A DNA stretch of 64,000 nucleotides. It comes from Scalindua sp964344685 (GTDB lineage Bacteria; Planctomycetota; Brocadiia; Brocadiales; Scalinduaceae). The stretch covers positions 1 through 64,000 of the forward strand of contig CAYFOK010000008.1 in NCBI GenBank assembly GCA_964344685.1. The letters are read 5' to 3'. Positions 8,840 to 18,098 of this stretch are shown here, one piece after another. The notes under the pieces were generated by a model, which was not told the DNA's origin, made no database searches, and was given only the letters and a program-made list of their open reading frames with translations. The translations under genes were made by a program, and so were the position numbers. Each line of letters starts with the position of its first letter. Positions within the stretch are counted from its first letter, which is position 1.

Positions 8840-9625
8840 ATGAGACAATACTCTTTGCAGCAGATAAAAAGTGCATACACACAGAAAAAAGAATGGGAGA
8901 AGCAATATCCAATAAGTTATTTTTTGTTTCGCCCTATATCATTTTATGTAACCTACCTTGTACTTTCTGTAACTAATTCTCCCAGTAAAGTAGCATGGTG
9001 TGGTTTTGTAATTGGTATTGGTGGTTGCGCTTCATTACTATTTCTTCCAACCGTGACAATCTGGCCAGGCTTATTCCTTTTGATTGTTTATGCGGTTTCA
9101 GATGCTGTTGATGGAAATATTGCCAGAGTAATCGGGAATGTTACTTATTACGGGAAATATCTCGATGGGGTTATTGGCAATATTATAGAAGGAAGCTATT
9201 TTTTGTGTCTGGGTTTAGGACTATATCAAGCATCAAAAGGATCAAATTTTCTTAATTTATTGTTGGCCAATGGACAAAATAATTTTGTTTTTGTAATTTT
9301 AGCTGGCATTATTATATCGGGAAAGCTTTTTTCGATCATTATAGAAGTAAGTTATGATATTAAAATAATTCAAAACCAGAAGCATAATGGTACTCTTCAG
9401 GAAGATCTTCAAGCAACATTTTCGACGTCATCATTTAAAAAAAATTTTTGGTTTCTAATATACACTAATCTTAACGCCTTTAATCTACAACTAATAATAT
9501 TATCACTATGTGTAGTATTAAATGTTGTAGATTTATTTCTGGTCTTATTTGCAATCTATTATGTTACTCGTTTCTTTGCCTCAATGATCTATTTCACATA
9601 TCGTGCACACAACAGGCTTTCTTAA
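8840..9625 (+). CDS. CDP-alcohol phosphatidyltransferase family membrane protein
   Basis: The 261-residue protein has about six membrane segments and the CDP-alcohol phosphotransferase signature. It reads DAVDGNIAR, eight residues, G, three residues, D, three residues, then G. The canonical motif ends in a fourth Asp, thought to be the catalytic base; here that position is Gly. The other three Asp residues (CDP and metal binding) are present. Family members join an alcohol head group to a CDP-activated lipid or polyol. In this locus it could add a phospho-alcohol to the glycan or make a lipid carrier. The missing Asp makes normal activity uncertain. Confidence 0.75.
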   Translation: MRQYSLQQIKSAYTQKKEWEKQYPISYFLFRPISFYVTYLVLSVTNSPSKVAWCGFVIGIGGCASLLFLPTVTIWPGLFLLIVYAVSDAVDGNIARVIGNVTYYGKYLDGVIGNIIEGSYFLCLGLGLYQASKGSNFLNLLLANGQNNFVFVILAGIIISGKLFSIIIEVSYDIKIIQNQKHNGTLQEDLQATFSTSSFKKNFWFLIYTNLNAFNLQLIILSLCVVLNVVDLFLVLFAIYYVTRFFASMIYFTYRAHNRLS

Positions 9626-9782
9626 TCTGTTTTCATTTGTTTTTTTGTAATTAAAAACTATTTCGGAATAAGGACTTTAAGGATGCTGTATAATTTTAGT
9701 ATGTGTACAGGGAATTTCAGATTGGTAATTTAATATTATAATTCATTCTTTGTTCTGGCTTGTCCAGGAGTGGAGAATATTA

Positions 9783-11012
9783 GTGCGCATCTGTATCATA
9801 TCACCAACGCCTATAACTGATAATGCAAAATGGGGAGGAGTTCATACACACACAGAAATGATTTGTAATATTATTACACAATTGGGACACGATGTTACAT
9901 TGCTGACTATATCACATCCTAAAGGATTAAATGAAGAGTGGTATAATGATATCCATATTCGTTACATTAGAGAAGTAGAGTCAGGATTTTACAATAGTAA
10001 AGATTTTCTAAGAGTAAAAGATACTTTTCTAAATCTTCATTTGCAAAATCCTTTTCATTGTATCTTCTCAGAAGGAAATTCAGCATGTATGCTTGCAAAG
10101 GATAAAACAGTGTGGGAATTACCACTTTTTTACTTTGTTCATATTCCCGGCTTTACACATTTTTATAATAACTGGAGAGAGGTTTGTAGTGTTAGATTGT
10201 TTATCAGTTATTTATTGAAGACTGCTCCGAAAATACTGTATCGTATTCTTTTCTGGGAAATACCTCTCGCGCATTTCAGCACAAAGGTCCTTTCCGTATC
10301 AGCACTAAAAGCTCGTCAGCTTCTCACATTATATAATATCTCCCCGGAAAAAGTAGAAATATTCAATAACTGGATAGATATAAAAATGTTTAAACCGGAC
10401 AATAAAAAAAAATCCAGCACTCGCAAAAACTTGCAATTAGCAGAAAATGAACTGGTTTTTCTGGTAGCGGGTGGAATTTGGCGGCCCAAAGGGTTTCATA
10501 TTGCTATTCAATCTTTCAGCAAGGTTCTCCGTCATTTTCCAGATTCGGTTTTACTGATTTGTGGGTCCGGCAGGGAAGAAGAGAAAAGATATCTAGCCAA
10601 CCTCGTAGAGCAGAATAAGATTGCAAACAGAGTCCGTTTCCTTGGGAAAATCGAGCATTCAAAATTCCCACAAATATACAACATAGCTGACATTTTCTTA
10701 ATGCCATCATTAATGTCTGAAGGGCACGCATATACTCTGATTGAAGCAATGGCATGTGGGCTTCCCTCCATTGCTACTGAATTAGGAGGTAATATAGAAA
10801 CCGTTGGTGATGCAGGGATTCTAGTTCCACCGGGAGACGTAAAAGCCCTGGCGCAGGCAATGATTGAATTGGTCAAAGATCTTGAAAAGAGAAAAACATT
10901 GTCTCTCAGGGCAAGAGAAAGAGTGATACAGTATTTTTCAGAGGAGGTTGCCGTCCAAAAAATTTCCAAGCTTATTGGAGAGGTAGCTAATCAAGCTAAA
11001 CAGATCGATTAA
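9783..11012 (+). CDS. Glycosyltransferase family 4 protein
   Basis: A GT-B fold retaining glycosyltransferase of about 409 residues. The N-terminal domain opens with RICIISPTP and a GGVHTHTE donor/acceptor loop. The C-terminal domain has the E-x7-E motif (SEGHAYTLIEAMACG) near residue 311. I chose GTG at 9783, because GGAG lies 7 bases upstream and the GT4 fold begins there; an in-frame ATG at 9750 has no such site. It presumably transfers one sugar of the repeat unit on the cytoplasmic face. Its stop is followed closely by the flippase gene. Confidence 0.85.
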   Translation: MRICIISPTPITDNAKWGGVHTHTEMICNIITQLGHDVTLLTISHPKGLNEEWYNDIHIRYIREVESGFYNSKDFLRVKDTFLNLHLQNPFHCIFSEGNSACMLAKDKTVWELPLFYFVHIPGFTHFYNNWREVCSVRLFISYLLKTAPKILYRILFWEIPLAHFSTKVLSVSALKARQLLTLYNISPEKVEIFNNWIDIKMFKPDNKKKSSTRKNLQLAENELVFLVAGGIWRPKGFHIAIQSFSKVLRHFPDSVLLICGSGREEEKRYLANLVEQNKIANRVRFLGKIEHSKFPQIYNIADIFLMPSLMSEGHAYTLIEAMACGLPSIATELGGNIETVGDAGILVPPGDVKALAQAMIELVKDLEKRKTLSLRARERVIQYFSEEVAVQKISKLIGEVANQAKQID

Positions 11013-11059
11013 CTTTGGAGCCCTCCCAGGGAGATTTATATAGAATAGCAACAAATGAT

Positions 11060-12652
11060 ATGTCACAGGTAGAAAATAGTATCTCAGGAAAAATAATTAG
11101 AAATACAATCTTTAATGCCATCGGTCGTTTCTGGGGTATTATTGTTGCCCTTTTTTTGACCCCTTACATAATTGGGCATATAGGGATTGATAGATTCGGC
11201 ATATGGGCAATTGTGGGTGTCTTGACAGGCTATTTAAGTTTACTTGATCTTGGTATAGGGACCGCTTTTGTGAAATTTGTTTCAGAACACTATACCAAAA
11301 AAGATTACAAAAGTATAAACCAGATTGTTAATACCGGAATTGTTTTCTATACAGTATTTGCAGTAGTAATTATTACAATAGGTTTTTCTATAATTAGCAC
11401 ATTGCTAAATTTTTTTAATATCCCACAGGAATTGTACAAGGAAGCAGTATTTGTCTTTTTGCTTGGAATTATAGTTTTTGGTTTTTCTAATACCTTAAGT
11501 ATTTTTGGAGCGATTCAGGGTGGGTTACAGAGAATGGATTTATCCAATAAGATTGCAATATTTATGTCCTTTCCAAATATTGCAGGAACAATATTCTTCC
11601 TGGAAAATGATTACGGCCTGCCAGGGTTGATGGTTAATAATGCTATCATTTTCTTTATAACCAGTATGACCAATATTATTATAGCCTTTAAAATATTACC
11701 AGAGTTACGGTTCAATCCTTTTCTGTTTAGTAGAGAGATGCTTAGGAAAATGTTTGGATTTGGGATTAAGATGCAGGTTACTAAAACGACAATGATTATA
11801 AATGCTAATATAGATAAAGCATTGATCAGTATTTTTTTGAATTTGAGTCTAGTCGGTTTTTATGAATTGGGACAGAGGGTCGTACAAAAAGGAAGAGATA
11901 CTTCATTATTGCTTGTTTCGGCAATCCTGCCTGCAGTGTCTGAACTTGATGCCAGAAATGATAAAGATGGAATATATAAGTTGTACCTCAGAGGATCAAA
12001 GTATTTAAGCATTGTAGCAATGCCATTGATGGTATTCATATCTATTACTGCACCTACGATAATGTTAGCTTGGATGGGTTCAAAATATGAAATATCTGTT
12101 TTAATAATTCGCATTTTAATTATAGCCCATTTTATTAACTTAATGACAGGTGTTGCTACTGGTATTGCTACAGGTATTGGAAGGCCAGGAATGATCACAA
12201 AAGCAGCATTAATAAATATGGCGTTAAATCTATTTCTTAGCATTGGATTGATGCTTATGTTTGGTTTTTGGGGTGTTGTAATTGGTACTTCTGTATCCTT
12301 GGTTTTGGGGTCATGTATTTTTATGCACGATTTCCATAAGTATGTAAGGATACCCATTTATTCTTTTATAAAATCTGCCATGTTAAAGCCCATCATTGCA
12401 TGTCTATTATCAGGAATTACCATTAGTTTGTTAGGAGCTATTTTTTCTGCATATAGCCTTCATTCAGGAAGATTGGTCAACTTTAGTATTTTAATTGTAC
12501 AGGCCATGATTTTCGCAATTATATATCTGGCTATAATTTATAAAATTCAGTATTTAGATACATATGATAAAGACTTATTAATAACATCATTATCAAAGGT
12601 TTTCAAAAAAATGGAAGGAATGCTTCCATCCTTTTTTAGAAATAAAGATTAA
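11060..12652 (+). CDS. Polysaccharide flippase, Wzx/MOP superfamily
   Basis: The protein has about 530 residues and about 12-14 membrane segments. The opening KIIRNTIFNAIGRFWGIIVAL is typical of polysaccharide transport proteins of the MOP (MATE-like) superfamily. It should flip lipid-linked oligosaccharide units from the cytoplasmic to the periplasmic face for polymerisation by the Wzy-like protein at 32-33.7 kb. I prefer ATG 11060 because homology begins just after it. An in-frame TTG at 11015 directly after the previous stop is possible, and neither has a strong ribosome binding site. Confidence 0.85.
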   Translation: MSQVENSISGKIIRNTIFNAIGRFWGIIVALFLTPYIIGHIGIDRFGIWAIVGVLTGYLSLLDLGIGTAFVKFVSEHYTKKDYKSINQIVNTGIVFYTVFAVVIITIGFSIISTLLNFFNIPQELYKEAVFVFLLGIIVFGFSNTLSIFGAIQGGLQRMDLSNKIAIFMSFPNIAGTIFFLENDYGLPGLMVNNAIIFFITSMTNIIIAFKILPELRFNPFLFSREMLRKMFGFGIKMQVTKTTMIINANIDKALISIFLNLSLVGFYELGQRVVQKGRDTSLLLVSAILPAVSELDARNDKDGIYKLYLRGSKYLSIVAMPLMVFISITAPTIMLAWMGSKYEISVLIIRILIIAHFINLMTGVATGIATGIGRPGMITKAALINMALNLFLSIGLMLMFGFWGVVIGTSVSLVLGSCIFMHDFHKYVRIPIYSFIKSAMLKPIIACLLSGITISLLGAIFSAYSLHSGRLVNFSILIVQAMIFAIIYLAIIYKIQYLDTYDKDLLITSLSKVFKKMEGMLPSFFRNKD

Positions 12653-12779
12653 TAATATCTTATTTAAAGTAAATGTAAGATTACTAAAATGATATATCAT
12701 TGAAGAATCTTATATAATCGAAAATTATTTTATAACTTATGATTGATAATTCAAAAATTGATAATGGACAACTGAAGCA

Positions 12780-13787
12780 ATGAATATCTTGGTAACTGGA
12801 GGGACAGGATTTATAGGAATGGCGTTAGCTATAAGGTTGCTCAAAGACAGACATAAGGTAACTATTTTAACTAGAGATGAGAAAAAGGTGAGTAGCTCTC
12901 TTAATGGAAAAGTAAATGTTTTAGAGATTGATATAAGTGATCAAGCGTCATTGGAGAGGTTGGATGCAGGATTGCAACAGGTAGATGCAATTTTCCATCT
13001 GGCAGCCTCTTTGGACTACTTTGGTGACAGGAACAAACTCTACAATGCCAATGTAGAAGGTACGATTAATCTTCTTAGGCTGGGAATTAAAAATAGAATA
13101 AAAAAGTTTATTTTCACAAGTAGTATTGAAGCTATGGGGACAGTAGAAGATAATGAAATTCCTGCAGATGAAGAGTCTGTTTGCAGGCCTGTGAGCCCTT
13201 ATGGGGGGTCTAAGCTTGCGGCAGAGAGAAAGGTAATTGAAATTGCAGAAGAGAGAGACCTTGATATATCTATCTTCCGTCTGGGGAATGTTTATGGACC
13301 GGGAAGTTTTTCCTTCATCATACCTGTGGCCAAGGCAATAATCGAGAATGGAGATCTTTTAAAATATCTTTCCTTTTATGGTAATCGTTATATCCACCCT
13401 GTGTATATAGAGGATGTGGTGGAGGGAATTTTAAGGATGTTACAAATAAACGAAAACGGAGTGTTTATATTGGCAGGTATGAATTATATAACCATAAGTG
13501 AATTGTTTGGATTGGTGTCAGAGAATTTAGGATTGATAATCAAGCATGTTGAAGGGAGTCTTGCTGACAGAGTTTGTATAAACTTACGAACATTTTGTCA
13601 AAAAAGACAGAACAGGGCTGACTTAATAACATATTTTTTGGCAGGAAAAGGTAGAAAAATTCATCGTGCATATTCTATAGAAAAAGCGAAAAAAGAGCTG
13701 GGTTATGTTCCAAAAACGAATTTAAGGGACGGTATAGCAAAAACCCTGAAATGGGCAAATCAGGAAGGTCTTTTTGGGGAGAGATAG
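12780..13787 (+). CDS. NAD(P)-dependent sugar epimerase/dehydratase (extended SDR)
   Basis: The 335-residue product starts with the Rossmann motif GGTGFIG (residues 7-13). It has the catalytic YGGSK (Tyr141, Lys145) and the upstream serine block FTSSIEAMG. Extended SDR enzymes of this type epimerise, dehydrate or reduce nucleotide sugars or related substrates. The stop codon is immediately followed by the ATG of the radical SAM gene (0 bases), so the two are translationally coupled. This suggests that the two enzymes act in the same step sequence. The exact nucleotide sugar cannot be told from the sequence. Confidence 0.85.
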   Translation: MNILVTGGTGFIGMALAIRLLKDRHKVTILTRDEKKVSSSLNGKVNVLEIDISDQASLERLDAGLQQVDAIFHLAASLDYFGDRNKLYNANVEGTINLLRLGIKNRIKKFIFTSSIEAMGTVEDNEIPADEESVCRPVSPYGGSKLAAERKVIEIAEERDLDISIFRLGNVYGPGSFSFIIPVAKAIIENGDLLKYLSFYGNRYIHPVYIEDVVEGILRMLQINENGVFILAGMNYITISELFGLVSENLGLIIKHVEGSLADRVCINLRTFCQKRQNRADLITYFLAGKGRKIHRAYSIEKAKKELGYVPKTNLRDGIAKTLKWANQEGLFGER

Positions 13788-15158
13788 ATGAGGGTCTTAC
13801 TTATAAATCCACCATCAGGCATTCAACCTGTTGCAAGGGATATGGCAGGTGGCCTTGGATTTGATGGTGGAGATACTATAGTTTTGCCACCTATAGATTT
13901 GGCAACCTATGCTGCCACACTACTTGAAAAAAATCATGAAGTCAAAATAATTGATGCTGATGTAGAAGGGCATACAAGAGACGTTTTGTATAAGATAGTC
14001 TCCGCATACAGAGCTGACGCAATAATAACCAATGTGTCTTTGCCGAGTATTTGTAGTGATTGTGCCTTTATAAGAGGTCTATGGGAATGTTCTTCGGCAA
14101 AGATGATTGCAAAAACCAATATTACTTTCCAACCGATATTAAATGAGATTATCGAGAGAAGTTCAGCAGATATTTGTATTTATGGAGAATGCGATACAAA
14201 CATAGACAAAATAATTTCAGGTGAGGAGAAAGCCGGCACAGCTTATCTTGAAAATAATAACCTGAAATTAGAGGGAAATTATCTTATTAATGATTTGAAT
14301 ACCTTGCCAATTCCTGCAAGACAGCTACTTCTGGGAAAGGAATACCATTATGTTTTATTGGGGGACAAAGTAACCACAATGCTGACAAGCCGCGGATGTC
14401 CATTTTCATGTTCATATTACTGTGCATATCCTTTAGTTCAGGGGGATAAATGGCGGGCACGAAGCCCGAAGCATGTTTTTGCAGAAATAGAGGATATAGT
14501 AACAAACCATGGTATTAAAAAAATTTTCTTTCGGGACGCTACTTTCACATTGGATAAGAGAAGAACTGAGGCTATATGTAATCTGATAGTTGAAAATAAA
14601 ATTGATATTAAGTGGTGGTGTGAAACAAGGGTTGATTGCCTTAATCCGGAACTTATGCAAAAGATGAAACAGGCGGGCTGCTTAGGTATGAACATTGGAG
14701 TGGAAACCGGCGATCCGGATGTCCTGCAAACACAGGCAAAGAAAGGTATGACATTAAAAAAACTTAAAATCGTAAGTAAAACGGCACAGCAATTGGGGTT
14801 AAAGCTTCACTTTTTACTTATGATAGGCTTACCGGAAGAGACAAAGCATTCTCTCTATAAAACGTTCAAACTGATTTGTAACTTGAGGCCAGAAAGCATT
14901 GGAATTTGTATAGCTACTCCATATCCGGGTACACCACTATATGTTGAGGCACAAAAGAAGGGTTGGATAGAAACGGAAGATTGGACAAAGTTTGGTGGGC
15001 ATTTTCCAATAATGCATACGGACAATCTTTCATCAAAAGATTTAGTTGAGGCGCAGGAGATGATTTATCAAGGGTTTCATCTTTTACGTAGAGGGCTAAA
15101 GGGGTGGATAGGGTTGAGATTCCTGGATTATAATTTTAAAAAATGGATTAAAGGTTAG
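13788..15158 (+). CDS. B12-binding-type radical SAM protein with CX3CX3C cluster motif
   Basis: The 456-residue product has an N-terminal cobalamin-binding-like Rossmann domain (about 1-150) and a radical SAM domain. The cluster motif reads SRGCPFSCSYYCAYP, with Cys204, Cys208 and Cys212. The spacing is CX3CX3C, one residue longer than the usual CX3CX2C. The SAM-contacting GVETGDPDVL segment and the later GLPEET are present. Such enzymes perform methylation, epimerisation or rearrangement on unactivated carbons. Here the product may be a modified sugar. The gene starts directly at the stop of the epimerase and is followed after 10 bases by a GT2 gene. Confidence 0.85.
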   Translation: MRVLLINPPSGIQPVARDMAGGLGFDGGDTIVLPPIDLATYAATLLEKNHEVKIIDADVEGHTRDVLYKIVSAYRADAIITNVSLPSICSDCAFIRGLWECSSAKMIAKTNITFQPILNEIIERSSADICIYGECDTNIDKIISGEEKAGTAYLENNNLKLEGNYLINDLNTLPIPARQLLLGKEYHYVLLGDKVTTMLTSRGCPFSCSYYCAYPLVQGDKWRARSPKHVFAEIEDIVTNHGIKKIFFRDATFTLDKRRTEAICNLIVENKIDIKWWCETRVDCLNPELMQKMKQAGCLGMNIGVETGDPDVLQTQAKKGMTLKKLKIVSKTAQQLGLKLHFLLMIGLPEETKHSLYKTFKLICNLRPESIGICIATPYPGTPLYVEAQKKGWIETEDWTKFGGHFPIMHTDNLSSKDLVEAQEMIYQGFHLLRRGLKGWIGLRFLDYNFKKWIKG

Positions 15159-15168
15159 GGAGATATTT

Positions 15169-16071
15169 ATGACTGAACTGTCTGTATCTATAGTTGTCCC
15201 CACTTACAACCGAAAAGAGACATTAAAACAGTGTCTCAATGCCCTGTTTAGACAGACGTATCCAAAACCCAAATTTGAAATCCTAGTGATTGATGACGGC
15301 TCTAACGATGGAACAGAGAGAGTCATTAAGAAATTAATGACAAACGCACCTGTTGCTCTTAGATATTTTAAACAGGATAATAAAGGGCCTGCTGCAGCAA
15401 GAAATTTAGGTATAAAGAATGCGCAGGGCGAAAAAATACTCTCTATAGGAGATGATATTATAGCTTCTGAAATCCTGGTTGAAGAGCATATGAAGTGGCA
15501 TGAACGCTATACTGAAAACAACGTAGCTGTTTTGGGTTTTGTGACATGGCCTCCAGAGATAAAGGTAACGCCTTTTATGAAATATATTGGCGAAGAAGGC
15601 TTCCAATTTGGATTCAAACTGATAAATAACGAGGAGGATGTACCTTATAATTTTTTCTATACATCTAATATCTCCCTTAAAAGGGACTATCTACTTAAAA
15701 ATGGATTCTTTGATGAAGATTTTCCATATGCAGCCTGGGAGGATATTGAGCTTGCCTATCGTTTAAAGAAAAAAGGGCTTAAGATAGTTTACAATAAGAA
15801 GGCCATTGCATATCACGATCATGTAGTTACACAAAATGGTTATTGTAAGAGAATGGAAATTTCAGGAATGTCGGCCAAAATATTCCATGGAAAGTACCCG
15901 GAACTTGCAAATCCCAGGATGCAATACCATGCTCCTTTATATAAGTCTTTTATTAAATTCTCCCTCTGGTATTTTTTTCTTCCTTTTGGAAGGGTGGTTC
16001 CTAAGGAAATTTTATATAAAATCTACTATCATGTTCTCAAATCGTATTTCCAAAAAGGTTATGAAGGATAA
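15169..16071 (+). CDS. Glycosyltransferase family 2 protein
   Basis: A GT-A fold inverting transferase of 300 residues. The nucleotide-binding Asp pair lies in VIDDGSNDGT, the DXD-like metal site is GDD in the IGDDI segment, and a WEDIELAYRL motif provides the catalytic-base region. It has AGGGAG 7-8 bases before its ATG. Its last 11 bases overlap the following GT2 gene, showing translational coupling. It presumably adds one residue to the lipid-linked repeat unit. Confidence 0.85.
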   Translation: MTELSVSIVVPTYNRKETLKQCLNALFRQTYPKPKFEILVIDDGSNDGTERVIKKLMTNAPVALRYFKQDNKGPAAARNLGIKNAQGEKILSIGDDIIASEILVEEHMKWHERYTENNVAVLGFVTWPPEIKVTPFMKYIGEEGFQFGFKLINNEEDVPYNFFYTSNISLKRDYLLKNGFFDEDFPYAAWEDIELAYRLKKKGLKIVYNKKAIAYHDHVVTQNGYCKRMEISGMSAKIFHGKYPELANPRMQYHAPLYKSFIKFSLWYFFLPFGRVVPKEILYKIYYHVLKSYFQKGYEG

Positions 16072-16939
16072 GGTCAGTGTAATAGTGCTTAACTGGAATG
16101 GGAAGCATTTTTTGAAGATTTGCCTTGATTCCTTATTAAAACAAACCCTGGAGGGTTTTAAGATAATAGTTGTAGACAATGGCTCAACTGATGGGTCAGT
16201 GGAATTTGTTGAAAAAAATTATATAGAAGTAAAAATTCTCGCCCTTGATAAGAACTACGGTTTTGCTAAAGCAAATAATTTAGCGATGCAAAAAGTATTA
16301 TCAGAGGGAACAAAATACATTGCCTTGCTTAATAACGATACCAGAGCTGACAAATGTTGGTTAAGCGAATTAGTAAAAACCATGTCATCAGACAAAACAA
16401 TTGGAATATGTGCATCTAAAATGCTGAGGATGGACAGCCCACAGATTTTAGATTCTACAGGCCATGTATTTAAAGGCGGAATGATATGTGATAGAGGACA
16501 TGATGAATTAGATAGAGGGCAATATGATAAAAAAGTGAATGTTGTAGGGGCAAGTGCCGGTGCCTGCCTTTATAGAAAAGAGATGTTAGAAGCAATGGGG
16601 CTGTTTGATGAGAGTTTTGGCTCATATTATGAAGACGCTGACATATCCTGGCGGGCGTTTAAGGGGGGCTGGAAGGCACGGTATGTAAGTACAGCAGTGG
16701 TATATCATTGTCATGGTGGGACTACAAAGAGCAGCAAGGAAATATCACAGAAAATGAGTGAGCTACAAATTGTAAACATGGTGAAAGTAATCAGAAAACA
16801 TGCCACATTTATCCAGAAACTACAATTGTCCTTCAGGTGGACAAGAACAGCAATACGCAATGAAATTGGTAAATGGCTTAAGAGAAATAATATTGGTGGT
16901 AAGCAATTATTTGAAAGAGTAAGTAAGTTGTGGATGTAA
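16061..16939 (+). CDS. Glycosyltransferase family 2 protein (rhamnosyltransferase-like)
   Basis: About 292 residues with the motifs VVDNGSTDGS, LLNNDTRADKCWL and a YYEDADISWRA catalytic region. This pattern is typical of GT2 proteins annotated as dTDP-rhamnosyl transferases, though the donor is not provable. I place the start at ATG 16061, where AAGG lies just upstream and the domain begins. The frame stays open further 5' but runs through the preceding gene. It overlaps that gene by 11 bases. Confidence 0.8.
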   Translation: MKDKVSVIVLNWNGKHFLKICLDSLLKQTLEGFKIIVVDNGSTDGSVEFVEKNYIEVKILALDKNYGFAKANNLAMQKVLSEGTKYIALLNNDTRADKCWLSELVKTMSSDKTIGICASKMLRMDSPQILDSTGHVFKGGMICDRGHDELDRGQYDKKVNVVGASAGACLYRKEMLEAMGLFDESFGSYYEDADISWRAFKGGWKARYVSTAVVYHCHGGTTKSSKEISQKMSELQIVNMVKVIRKHATFIQKLQLSFRWTRTAIRNEIGKWLKRNNIGGKQLFERVSKLWM

Positions 16940-17034
16940 AAAATTCTTTAAAGATGATGGTGTTGTAGATTGAGTGTAAACATTCAGGAATTTACAATCA
17001 TTTACCTGACAACCGTCTGACGAGGGTATTAACA

Positions 17035-17946
17035 ATGCCTATGGTAACTAAATTAAGTGTAATTCTTACCTGCTTTAATGGTGAGAAATGGATTGCAGAA
17101 ACGATAAAAAGCGTTTTAACACAAACTTTTGTGGATTTTGAATTAATTATTATTAATGACGGATCGACAGACAAGTCTGAACAGAAAATACTCTCTTTTT
17201 CAAGTGATAAACGAATAAAGTATTTTTCGCAAGAAAACATAGGCATCCCTGGTGCAAGAAATGTTGGTATACGAAAGGCCCTGGGTGAGTATGTCTGCAT
17301 TCTTGATCAGGATGACCTCTGGCTGCCGGAGAAGCTTGCCAGGGAGGTAGAGTATTTAGATCACAATCGAGATGTAGGGGTCGTGTATACAGGTGCTTGT
17401 ATCATAAATGAGAAGGGAGAAGTTGTTGGCAGAAGAACTGTGCCTATATGTACGAAAAATCTATTGCTGAGAAAACTGATTGATTATAATTTTATTCCAA
17501 CGACTTCAATAATGATGAGAAGGGAGTGTTTTGATACGATTGGTCTACTTGATGAAACACTTTATGGCTGTGACGACTATGATCTATGGTTGAGAGCTGC
17601 GGGGAAATATCATTTTGGGCTCATTGATATGCCGTTAGTTAAGGTTCGTTATCATCAGGAGCAGGCTTCACATAGCGAAAGGATGTTTTCTGACCGTACA
17701 AAAATTTTTGAAAAAATTTTAATTATGTATCCATTATATCAGAAAGTGATTCAAGACAAACTATCAGGATTGTATTACGTGCTGGCCCAGAAAAGCTTAG
17801 CTAATGAAAATATTTATAAGGCAAAATCAGAGTTTCTCAAAAGCATTAGGCTAAAGCCATGTTGGCTTAGACCCTGGATCTGGTTAATCTTCATATCCTG
17901 TGGTTTGTCCAGGATTCTTTTAATCGTGAAGACCAGGTGTGTTTAG
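17035..17946 (+). CDS. Glycosyltransferase family 2 protein
   Basis: A 303-residue GT-A enzyme with VILTCFNGEKWI at the N-terminus, IINDGSTDKSE for nucleotide binding, LDQDDLW as the metal site, and GCDDYDLWLRA in the catalytic region. The C-terminal 60 residues resemble a short helical tail (ENIYKAKSEFLKSI) seen in GT2 proteins of capsule loci. A second ATG lies 6 bases downstream of the chosen start. It is the third GT2 in a row. Confidence 0.82.
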   Translation: MPMVTKLSVILTCFNGEKWIAETIKSVLTQTFVDFELIIINDGSTDKSEQKILSFSSDKRIKYFSQENIGIPGARNVGIRKALGEYVCILDQDDLWLPEKLAREVEYLDHNRDVGVVYTGACIINEKGEVVGRRTVPICTKNLLLRKLIDYNFIPTTSIMMRRECFDTIGLLDETLYGCDDYDLWLRAAGKYHFGLIDMPLVKVRYHQEQASHSERMFSDRTKIFEKILIMYPLYQKVIQDKLSGLYYVLAQKSLANENIYKAKSEFLKSIRLKPCWLRPWIWLIFISCGLSRILLIVKTRCV

Positions 17947-18098
17947 GAAAGTTTTCTAGTTTGAAGTGGTGAGACGGTAAATCAGATGTTATTCCAGTTT
18001 TTGGCAAACAGCAGTGTAGGATTTAATATTTTTTTCCTGGGTACATAATATGTTTTATAAATATCAAAAGGGATTGAATAGCTCACGGATTATATGAA

